A stretch of DNA of 44,428 nt, taken from Micromonospora deserti. GTDB taxonomy: Bacteria > Actinomycetota > Actinomycetes > Mycobacteriales > Micromonosporaceae. The notes beneath the pieces were generated by a model. The model did not search any database, had not been told where the DNA came from, and saw only the letters and a list, made by a program, of their open reading frames with translations. The DNA lies in assembly GCF_003236335.1 (NCBI RefSeq), contig NZ_POUB01000025.1, forward strand, positions 1-44,428. The letters are read 5' to 3'. Shown piece after piece: positions 17,803 to 24,088 of this stretch. How positions within the stretch are numbered: the stretch's first letter is position 1; the number at the start of each line of letters is the position of its first letter. The position numbers were made by a program, and so were the translations under genes.

Positions 17803-18330
17803 GTGACCGACTGGCGGAACCTGTTCGTCCCGGACACCCCGCTGCTGGAGACGGCCATCCGGGGCAGCGTCATGTACCTGGCGCTGTTCGTGCTGTTGCG
17901 GGTCATCATGAGGCGGGAGAGCGGCACCACGGGCGTCACCGACCTGCTGGTCATCGTGCTGCTCGCCGACGCCGCCCAGAACGGAATGGCCGACGACTAC
18001 CGCTCGGTCACCGACGGGGTGCTGCTGGTCGCCGTGATCATCGGCTGGTCGTACCTGCTCGATTTCGTGGCCTTCCGGTGGCCGGTCGCGGCCCAGCTGA
18101 TCCGGCCCGACCCCCTGGTGCTGGTCCGCGACGGGCGGATCCTGTGGCGCAACATGCGCCGGGAACTGATCAGTGAAGCGGAGCTGCGCGGGCAGCTGCG
18201 CGAGCAGGGCGTCGACGACCTGGCCGACGTGCGGGAGGTCCGGATGGAGTCCGACGGGCAGCTCAGCGTCATCACCCGCGGCGGCCAGGAGGAGCCCCGG
18301 CGCCGGCCAGGGCAGCGCGGCTTCCCCTGA
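17803..18330 (+). CDS. DUF421 (YetF-like) membrane protein
   Basis: A 175-residue protein with three hydrophobic segments (about 15-35, 47-63, 69-88) and a cytoplasmic C-terminal part. Family-like blocks are LFVLLRVIMRRESGTTGVTDLLVIVLLADAAQN (the RxxGxRxxxxxxxxDxxxxxxxG type region) and PLVLVRDGRILWRNMRRELISEAELRGQLREQGVDDLADVREVRMESDGQLSVI. The latter is the usual C-terminal DUF421 domain. Molecular function is unknown. GTG at 17803 lies just before the first helix and no good ribosome-binding site was seen. It converges on the DUF3866 gene, with one base between stop codons. Confidence 0.88.
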   Translation: MTDWRNLFVPDTPLLETAIRGSVMYLALFVLLRVIMRRESGTTGVTDLLVIVLLADAAQNGMADDYRSVTDGVLLVAVIIGWSYLLDFVAFRWPVAAQLIRPDPLVLVRDGRILWRNMRRELISEAELRGQLREQGVDDLADVREVRMESDGQLSVITRGGQEEPRRRPGQRGFP

Positions 18331-18331
18331 G

Positions 18332-19417
18332 TCAGCCGGCGATCCGGGCGGCGTGCCGGCCGGCCGCCGCGGCGGTCAGGAAGTAGGCGTGGTCGGCGTC
18401 CAGCCCCCGGCCCATCGTCGACAGCGGCACCGGGCTGGCCCGCAGCGCGGCGTCCAGCCCGTCGACCGGGACCCGGACGACGGTGTGCCGCGCCGCCAGC
18501 GGCGCCAGCGCCGCGTCCACCGCGGCGGCCAGCGCCGGGTCGAGGCCGTCGGGCACCACCAGGTCGGCCGGGGCGAGCGCCACCCGGCCGTACGCGGTGA
18601 GGCTGTGGTGGGACACCCCCCGGTGCCGCGGCCGGGGGTCGGCGTCGGAGATCCGCAGCGACCCGACCGGGCGACCGCCCAGCGTGGCGATGGCGTTGAC
18701 CGCCTCCCCGACGGCGACCCCGGAGAAGCCCCACCGGGTGCCGGTGCCCAGGTTGCCCGGGCCCTGGGCGACCACGGCCACGTCGGCGCGCAGCACGTGC
18801 CGGGCGGCCAGCAGGCCGCTGTGCACGGTGCTCGCCTCCAGGTCCCCGCCGAACGCCTGCCCGACCGAGACCGTGCCGGCCAGTTCGCCGCGCAGCCCGG
18901 CGAGGGTGCGGGAGAACCAGGCCGGCAGCGCCCCACCGTCGGTCAGCACGTACGCCACCCGGGCGTGCGGGGCGTCGGCGCGGATGCCGGCCAGGATCGC
19001 CGGCAGCGCGGAGTGCAGGTCGGCGGTGACCACCGGCAGGCCGTCCAGGTCGTCGGCCGCGGCGAGCACCTCCCGGTGCGGGGACGCCTCCTCGTCGACG
19101 CCGAGCAGGATCGGCTGCAACGGGGTGTAGCGGGCCTTGACCAGGTGGCCGGCGTCCCGGCTGTCCAGCGCCCGCGGCGGGTCCGGCGGTAACCGGTCGG
19201 GCAGCGCCACCACCAGGGCGTAGCCGCCGGTGCCCAGGCCCATCAGCAGTGCGCCGGCGTTGAGCAGCACCCGGTCGCCGGCACCGGGCCGGCCGACCAG
19301 CTCCGGGTAGGCCAGCGCGCGCATGGTGGTGCCGTCGGGCAGCGCGACGTCGAGCTCCACCGCCCCGGCCCACTCCCGCCGCACCGCCGTCACGGTCCCC
19401 GCCCGCCATCGCACCAT
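18332..19417 (-). CDS. DUF3866 family protein
   Basis: A soluble 361-residue protein that I assign to DUF3866, an actinobacterial family often found near pafBC; no biochemical role is known. Notable blocks: GAGDRVLLNAGALLMGLGTGGYALVVALP near the N-terminus, HLVKARYTPLQPILLGVDEEAS, VVAQGPGNLGTGTRWGFSGVAVGEAVNAI and HRGVSHHSLTAYGRV. The conserved His, Asp and Gly stretches suggest an enzyme. ATG at 19417 follows a TAGCGT box by six bases on the minus strand, so it is probably leaderless. It diverges from pafB over 189 bases. Confidence 0.85.
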   Translation of the reverse strand: MVRWRAGTVTAVRREWAGAVELDVALPDGTTMRALAYPELVGRPGAGDRVLLNAGALLMGLGTGGYALVVALPDRLPPDPPRALDSRDAGHLVKARYTPLQPILLGVDEEASPHREVLAAADDLDGLPVVTADLHSALPAILAGIRADAPHARVAYVLTDGGALPAWFSRTLAGLRGELAGTVSVGQAFGGDLEASTVHSGLLAARHVLRADVAVVAQGPGNLGTGTRWGFSGVAVGEAVNAIATLGGRPVGSLRISDADPRPRHRGVSHHSLTAYGRVALAPADLVVPDGLDPALAAAVDAALAPLAARHTVVRVPVDGLDAALRASPVPLSTMGRGLDADHAYFLTAAAAGRHAARIAG

Positions 19418-19423
19418 GCCGGC

Positions 19424-19429
19424 ACGCTA
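19424..19429 (-). promoter_or_regulatory. -10 box of leaderless DUF3866 gene
   Basis: TAGCGT on the minus strand ends six bases before the ATG at 19417, with no ribosome-binding site. The divergent pafB uses the same hexamer at the same spacing. Confidence 0.5.
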
Positions 19430-19594
19430 GCGCCGTCGCCCGGGCCGGCCGCGCCCGGGGACGCCCGGACCGCCCGGTGGCGACGCCCGGAGCGCCACGG
19501 GCCCGCGCCGGACGGTCGGGGGCGACCCGGACCGGCCGCTGGCGACCCGGGCCCGGCGTGCCGCGTGGGTGCGCGGCTGCGGCGCCCGGGCTGC

Positions 19595-19600
19595 TAGCGT
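19595..19600 (+). promoter_or_regulatory. -10 box of leaderless pafB
   Basis: TAGCGT ends six bases before the pafB GTG. The 189-base gap to the divergent DUF3866 gene also holds repeated GGCGAC-CCGG-type words (about 19459-19555) of unknown meaning. Confidence 0.55.
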
Positions 19601-19606
19601 TCCAGT

Positions 19607-20605
19607 GTGTCGCGGAGCCGCACCGAACGCCTGGTCAACCTGGTGATCTGCCTGCTGTCGACGCGACGGTTCCTGACCGCCGCGCAGATCGCCGCGACCG
19701 TGCCCGGCTACGAGCACGATCCGGCCGACGCGCGTGACCACGAGGCGTTCCAGCGCAAGTTCGAACGGGACAAGGCTGAGCTGCGCGAGTTGGGCGTACC
19801 CCTGGAGACCGGCATGGCGAGCGTCTTCGACGCGGAGCCCGGCTACCGGATCGCCCCGCGCGAGTACGCGCTCCCGGACATTCCCCTCGAACCGGACGAG
19901 GCCGCCGCGGTCGGCATCGCCGCGCGGCTGTGGCAGCACGCCGGGCTGGCGGCCGCCGCCTCCTCCGGCCTGGCCAAGCTGCGCGCCGCCGGCGTCGACG
20001 TGGACCCGCAGGCCACCCTCGGGCTGGAGCCGATGGTCACCGTCGACCCGGCGTTCGCACCGCTCACCGCCGCGGCGCGGGACCGGCGCGAGGTGAGCTT
20101 CCACTACCGGGTGCCCGACCGGGACGAGCCCGGCCGCCGGCGGCTGCAGCCGTGGGGCGTGGTCTGCTGGCGGGGCCGCTGGTACGTGGTCGGGCACGAC
20201 CTGGACCGGGACGCGACCCGGTGCTTCCGGCTGTCCCGCGTGGTCGGCGCGGTCCGGGTCACCGGCGCGCCCGGCGGCTACCAGCCGCCGGCCGGTGTCG
20301 ACCTGATCAGCCACGTGGCGCGCTGGTCGGGGCCGGTGGAGCGGACGGGCCGGGCCACCGTGCTGGTCGCCCCCGGCCGGGCCGCCGGGCTGCGCCGGTG
20401 GGCGGTCGACGTCACCGCCGGGCCCGACGGCGACCGGCTCGTGCTGCCCTACGCCGAGCCGGAGTCCCTCGCCGGTCAGCTCGTCGGCTACGGCCCCGAC
20501 GTGCGCGTGCTCGACCCACCAGAGGTGCGGGAGGCGGTCATCCAGCGGCTCAAGGAGATCGCCGCCCGGCACGACGAGGTGGCCGTCGCCGGAGGTGCCC
20601 GATGA
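19607..20605 (+). CDS. pafB: WYL-domain transcriptional regulator PafB
   Basis: With PafC, PafB forms an activator of the RecA/LexA-independent DNA damage response in mycobacteria, binding DNA as a complex and sensing ssDNA. The 332-residue protein has an N-terminal winged helix (about 1-75, TERLVNLVICLLSTRRFLTAAQIAATVPG). A WYL domain follows (about 150-230) with REVSFHYRVP, the core GRWYVVGHDLDRDATRCFRLSR, and a C-terminal WCX-like extension. The GTG start is leaderless behind TAGCGT. The stop overlaps pafC by four bases, ensuring balanced synthesis. It is linked here to the pupylation genes, as in other actinobacteria. Confidence 0.93.
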   Translation: MSRSRTERLVNLVICLLSTRRFLTAAQIAATVPGYEHDPADARDHEAFQRKFERDKAELRELGVPLETGMASVFDAEPGYRIAPREYALPDIPLEPDEAAAVGIAARLWQHAGLAAAASSGLAKLRAAGVDVDPQATLGLEPMVTVDPAFAPLTAAARDRREVSFHYRVPDRDEPGRRRLQPWGVVCWRGRWYVVGHDLDRDATRCFRLSRVVGAVRVTGAPGGYQPPAGVDLISHVARWSGPVERTGRATVLVAPGRAAGLRRWAVDVTAGPDGDRLVLPYAEPESLAGQLVGYGPDVRVLDPPEVREAVIQRLKEIAARHDEVAVAGGAR

Positions 20606-21681
20606 CCCGGCCGCCCGCCCGCGGCGGATCCCGCGCGTCGGCGGACCGACTCGCCCGGCTGCTCAACCTGGTGCCCTACCTGCTGGCCCGGCCCGGCATC
20701 GAGATCGCCGAGGCGGCCGGTGACCTGGGGGTCACCGAGAAGCAGCTGCGCGAGGACCTGGAACTGCTCTGGGTGTGCGGGCTGCCCGGCTACGGCCCCG
20801 GCGACCTGATCGACATGGCCTTCGACGGCGACCGGGTGACCATCACCTACGACGCCGGCATCGACCGGCCGCTGCGGCTGACCCCGGACGAGGCGCTCGC
20901 GCTGGTGGTGGCGCTGCGGATGCTCGCCGAGACGCCGGGGGTGGCCAACCGGGAGGCGGTGGAGCGGGCCCTCGCCAAGATCGAGAACGCGGCCGGCGAC
21001 ATGGTCGGGGCGCCGGTGGCCGTCCGGCTGCCGGCGGACACCCGGCGGGTGGCGGAGCTGCGCGCCGCCGTCGAGCGCGGCCGGGCGCTGCGGATCACCT
21101 ACTACACCGCCGCCCGCGACGAGACCACCGACCGGGTCGTCGACCCGCTGCGGATGCTGATGGTCGGCGGCCGGGCCTACGTGGAGGCGTGGTGCCGCCG
21201 GGCGGAGGCGGTGCGGCTGTTCCGGGCCGACCGGATCGACGCGGTCACCGAGCTCGACGAGCCGGCCGTGGTGCCGCCCCAGGCACGCCCGCACGATCTC
21301 ACCGACGGCGTGTTCCGGCCCTCGCCGGACCTGCCGCTGATCACCGTGCGGATCGGCCGGGGCGAGCGGTGGATCACCGAGTACTACCCCTGCGAGCGGG
21401 TCGAGGCCGGTGACGGCGACCAGTGGCTGGTCTCGCTGCGGGTCACCGACCTCGGCTGGGCCCGCCGATTCGTGCTCGGGCTCGGCCCGGACGTCACCGT
21501 GGTTGCCCCGGCCGAGCTGGCCGAGCAGGTCCGCGCCGCGGCGGTCGCCGCGCTCGACGCGTACGCCACGCCGGCGCTGCCCGCCGCGCCCCGGCGCCCC
21601 GAGCCCGGCCCGGTCGACCGGCCGGGCGCCGCGGCGGACGCGCCGCCCGCCGATCCGGCAGTGACCGCGGGCACCCAGTAG
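20602..21681 (+). CDS. pafC: WYL-domain transcriptional regulator PafC
   Basis: Partner of PafB in DNA-damage gene activation. The 359-residue protein has a winged helix (about 10-75, ADRLARLLNLVPYLLARPGIEIAEAAGDLGV, then TEKQLREDLELLWVCGLPGYGPGDLID). A WYL domain (about 155-215) includes LRITYYTAARDETTDRVVDPLRML and GRAYVEAWCRRAEAVRLFRADRI, with a C-terminal extension ending in a Pro/Ala-rich tail. ATG at 20602 was chosen from the four-base overlap with pafB and from where the helix-turn-helix begins; a much longer open frame upstream is pafB shadow. The TAG stop forms part of the -10 box of the next gene. Confidence 0.93.
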   Translation: MTRPPARGGSRASADRLARLLNLVPYLLARPGIEIAEAAGDLGVTEKQLREDLELLWVCGLPGYGPGDLIDMAFDGDRVTITYDAGIDRPLRLTPDEALALVVALRMLAETPGVANREAVERALAKIENAAGDMVGAPVAVRLPADTRRVAELRAAVERGRALRITYYTAARDETTDRVVDPLRMLMVGGRAYVEAWCRRAEAVRLFRADRIDAVTELDEPAVVPPQARPHDLTDGVFRPSPDLPLITVRIGRGERWITEYYPCERVEAGDGDQWLVSLRVTDLGWARRFVLGLGPDVTVVAPAELAEQVRAAAVAALDAYATPALPAAPRRPEPGPVDRPGAAADAPPADPAVTAGTQ

Positions 21682-21684
21682 GCT
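21679..21684 (+). promoter_or_regulatory. -10 box overlapping the pafC stop
   Basis: TAGGCT begins with the pafC TAG stop and ends seven bases before the GTG at 21692. The next gene is likely leaderless with its own promoter embedded in the pafC end. Confidence 0.5.
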
Positions 21685-21691
21685 GGCCGCC

Positions 21692-21940
21692 GTGGTGACC
21701 TGGATCGTGCTCGCGGTGGTGCTGTTCGCGCTCGTCGTGCTCGCCCTGGCCGTCCGGCCGCTGGTGGCGCGGCTGCCCCGGCTGCGGCGCGCGGCGGTGG
21801 CCCTGCGGCGGCGCGCCGCCGAGGCGGAGGCGCTGCGCGAAACCGCGGAGACGCTCCAGCAGCGGGCCGAAGGGCTCCAGCGTCAGCTCGACACCACCCA
21901 GCAGCGGCTGGCACTGATCAGGGCCAAGCGCGGCGGTTGA
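21692..21940 (+). CDS. small membrane-anchored coiled-coil protein
   Basis: An 82-residue protein of unknown function. Residues about 3-25 form one hydrophobic helix ([21 protein letters not shown]). After a basic stretch comes a heptad-like coiled coil (about 45-78, [24 protein letters not shown]). It is predicted to be bitopic with the coiled coil in the cytoplasm, reminiscent of small division or envelope scaffold proteins but without a recognised family. It lies between pafC and tatA and is predicted to be leaderless. Confidence 0.75.
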   Translation: MVTWIVLAVVLFALVVLALAVRPLVARLPRLRRAAVALRRRAAEAEALRETAETLQQRAEGLQRQLDTTQQRLALIRAKRGG

Positions 21941-21964
21941 TCCACCCGGCGTCGCGGCGCTGCG

Positions 21965-21990
21965 GTTCCGGCCCGGTTGCGCGCCGGAAC
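21965..21990 (+). terminator. weak hairpin upstream of tatA
   Basis: An 8-bp stem (21965-21972 with 21983-21990, loop 10) lies in the 208-base gap between the coiled-coil gene and tatA. The same gap holds TACGAT at 22096-22101, a possible tatA -10 giving a leader of about 40 bases. Confidence 0.35.
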
Positions 21991-22148
21991 GATCCGCCCG
22001 CCGGACGGTTGACGGGACACTCGGGGTTGGTCAAGACTTCACCGGCCGGGACGAACCACCAGCGCCCGGCGGGTGGCAACGGCCCACGGCGCACGTACGA
22101 TGGGCTGCGGTACACCCCTTGCAGACACACAAGCGACTGGAGCTTCCC

Positions 22149-22433
22149 ATGGGTGCCCTCAAGCCGTGGCACATCGCCGTACTCGTGGTCGTGCTGATCC
22201 TGCTCTTCGGCGCGAAGCGGCTCCCCGACGCGGCCCGTTCGCTGGGCCGCTCGCTGCGGATCATCAAGGCCGAGACGAAGAGCCTGCAGGACGACGACCG
22301 CGACCTCGCCGAGAAGGCCGACGCGCAGGCCGGCTACCAGCCGCTGCCGCCGAACTCCGCGCAGCAGGCCCCCTACCAGGCCCCGCCGCAGCAGCCGGTC
22401 GCCGACCCGGTGCACCGCGTCCGCGACAACTGA
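22149..22433 (+). CDS. tatA: Sec-independent protein translocase TatA
   Basis: TatA forms the protein-conducting assembly of the twin-arginine system, which exports folded proteins. The 94-residue protein has the short N-terminal helix (about 5-20, [13 protein letters not shown]) and the FG hinge (LFGAKRLPD). The amphipathic helix [20 protein letters not shown] follows, then a Gln/Pro-rich disordered tail. ATG at 22149 follows CTGGAG by about seven bases; a longer in-frame reading from 22119 would put ten extra residues before the helix. tatC begins 18 bases after its stop, so the two are co-transcribed. Confidence 0.95.
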   Translation: MGALKPWHIAVLVVVLILLFGAKRLPDAARSLGRSLRIIKAETKSLQDDDRDLAEKADAQAGYQPLPPNSAQQAPYQAPPQQPVADPVHRVRDN

Positions 22434-22451
22434 CGGAAGAGCCCGAGCACC

Positions 22452-23405
22452 GTGGCCTTCGCTCTCCGCAAGCGCGGCCCGAGCAATTTCGAGCGGGCCG
22501 CCGACGGCTCGATGACCCTGATCGAGCACGTCCGCGAGCTGCGCAACCGGCTGTTCAAGGCGTCACTGGCGGTCGTGGTCGGCTTCGGCCTCGGGATCTG
22601 GCTCGCCGGGCCGGTACTGCACCTGCTGCAGCAGCCATACTGTGACCTGCCCAAGGCGCGCCTGGCCAACGGGTCCTGCGCCTTCGTCCAGCTCGGTCCG
22701 GCCGACCTGTTCCTGCTGCAGCTGAAGGTCGGCCTCTGGGTGGGGCTGATCGTGGCCGCGCCGGTCTGGCTCTACCAGCTCTGGGCGTTCATCGCTCCCG
22801 GTCTGCACCGGCACGAGCGGCGGTACGCGTACATCTTCACGGCCCTGGCCGCGCCGCTGTTCGCCGGCGGCGCGGTGCTGGCCTACTTCGTCACCTCGAA
22901 GGGCCTGGAGTTCCTGCTGAACGTCTCCGGCGGGGGCGACATCACCACCACCCTGGACATCACCCGCTACATCAGCTTCATCACCAACCTGATCCTGCTG
23001 TTCGGGGTGGCGTTCGAGTTCCCGCTGCTGGTTCTGATGCTCAACTTCGTCGGCATCGCCAGTGCGAAGCGGCTGTTGAGCTGGTGGCGGGTGGCGGTCT
23101 TCGTCTTCTTCGCCTTCTCCGCGGTGGTAACCCCCACCCCGGACCCGTTCGGCATGACCGCGCTGGCGATCTGCCTGTGCGCGCTCTACTTCGCCGCGGT
23201 CGGCGTCGCGTTCGTCAACGACAAGCGCAGGGGTCGGGGCAAGGAGATCTACGCCGGCATCGCCGACGACGAGGTGTCGCCGCTGGAGTTCGACCGCGAG
23301 CCGGTGGAGGCGGGGCAGTCGGTCGACGCGGTCGCGCCGATCAGCGCACCCGAGCCGGTCGTCGCGCCGGCTCCGATCGACCGCCGCTACGACGACATGA
23401 CCTGA
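22452..23405 (+). CDS. tatC: Sec-independent protein translocase TatC
   Basis: TatC is the polytopic receptor for twin-arginine signal peptides. The 317-residue protein has the N-terminal family signature SMTLIEHVRELRNRLFKA, six predicted membrane helices across about 35-255, and PVWLYQLWAFIAPGLHRHERRY with the conserved Glu/Arg region. FAFSAVVTPTPDPFGMTALAICLCALYF is also present. The last 60 residues are an acidic and Pro-rich cytoplasmic tail. GTG at 22452 lies 11 bases after GGAAGAG. A very strong hairpin ends the tatAC unit. Confidence 0.96.
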   Translation: MAFALRKRGPSNFERAADGSMTLIEHVRELRNRLFKASLAVVVGFGLGIWLAGPVLHLLQQPYCDLPKARLANGSCAFVQLGPADLFLLQLKVGLWVGLIVAAPVWLYQLWAFIAPGLHRHERRYAYIFTALAAPLFAGGAVLAYFVTSKGLEFLLNVSGGGDITTTLDITRYISFITNLILLFGVAFEFPLLVLMLNFVGIASAKRLLSWWRVAVFVFFAFSAVVTPTPDPFGMTALAICLCALYFAAVGVAFVNDKRRGRGKEIYAGIADDEVSPLEFDREPVEAGQSVDAVAPISAPEPVVAPAPIDRRYDDMT

Positions 23406-23430
23406 CCGTCCGGCCCGGCGACCCACGCGC

Positions 23431-23463
23431 GGAACGCCGCCCCCGTCGCGGGGGCGGCGTTCC
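23431..23463 (+). terminator. strong hairpin after tatC
   Basis: A perfect 14-bp stem (23431-23444 with 23450-23463) and a five-base loop begin 26 bases after the tatC stop. It is symmetrical and could also stop transcription arriving on the minus strand. Confidence 0.8.
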
Positions 23464-23517
23464 GTCTGTGGCACCGGGGTGTGGAACCGGCGATCCCGCT
23501 GCCGTGTCGCAGCCAGA

Positions 23518-23546
23518 GTGGGGGTACGGCGTCGCCGTACCCCCAC
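23518..23546 (-). terminator. hairpin at 3' end of the minus-strand remnant
   Basis: A perfect 12-bp stem (23518-23529 with 23535-23546, five-base loop) sits where the recognisable minus-strand coding signal fades. It looks like that gene's original terminator, although no stop codon precedes it in the open frame. Confidence 0.5.
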
Positions 23547-23961
23547 CGGATTCCTCGTGCTCGGCCAGGATGCTGAGCATCTCGGTGTCCCATTCGCCCT
23601 GCAGCCACAGGCCGTCGTGGTACGCGGCGTAGAGCCGGGCCCCGGCCGGCACGGCGGCCGGCCGGACCACCGACAGGGCCGGGTTCGGCCGCCAGGTGGT
23701 GATGTCGTCCAGCACGGCCACGACGCTGGCGTCCGGGTTGAGCGCGGCCAGCCGCTGCGGCGACGTCCCCACGCCCGTGGGCACCTCGACGTGGACGCGC
23801 CCGCCGGTGACCCGGCCGGTTAGCGGGAGAGCACCCGGTCGACCTCGATGACGAAGGTCGCGTACGTGCCGCTGCGCCGTGCCGTGCGGGCCGGTGAAGC
23901 CGATCCCGTCGGTGACCTCCACGAATCGCTTCGACAGCTTCGAACTCCGCGCCGCCCTGCC
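23547..23961 (-). pseudogene. degraded gene with two offsetting frameshifts
   Basis: The minus strand carries protein-like sequence of unknown family. One frame gives FVEVTDGIGFTGPHGT. The next frame gives SGTYATFVIEVDRVL (ending at TAA, 23820-23822). The first frame then resumes with LTGRVTGGRVHVEVPTGVG, ALNPDASVVAVLDDITTW and ARLYAAYHDGLWLQGEWDTEM. The two shifts, near 23870 and 23825, cancel, so one frame remains open but encodes an Arg-rich, unprotein-like stretch between them. No start with a ribosome-binding site was found, and the usual stop before the hairpin seems lost. I read it as a 5'-truncated, frameshifted remnant; sequencing error is the alternative. Together with two hairpins it fills 23406-24088, the only stretch over 300 bases without an intact gene. 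Confidence 0.5.
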
Positions 23962-24076
23962 GGTGTGCTTAAACGCCCCGTCACGCCGGGATGAACGTGG
24001 GTCGACCGCCGGATGAGCATCCGGCAACCCCAGCTCACAGCCCGGGAACGCGGTCGGCCCGCGGCCGGGAGTGATC

Positions 24077-24082
24077 CATAGT
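24077..24082 (+). promoter_or_regulatory. -10-like box of the BTAD regulator gene
   Basis: CATAGT, one mismatch from TATAGT, ends six bases before GTG 24089. It supports that start over GTG 24071, which lies upstream of the box. Confidence 0.4.
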
Positions 24083-24088
24083 GGAGGT

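Noticed and set aside
15771..17954. Minus-strand open frame of 727 codons across pafA
   Set aside because: Antisense shadow of PafA with no recognisable domain.
19459..19555. Repeated GGCGAC/CCCGG words as a CRISPR or iteron array
   Set aside because: Units are short, unevenly spaced and within what very high GC composition can produce; kept only as a weak note with pafB.
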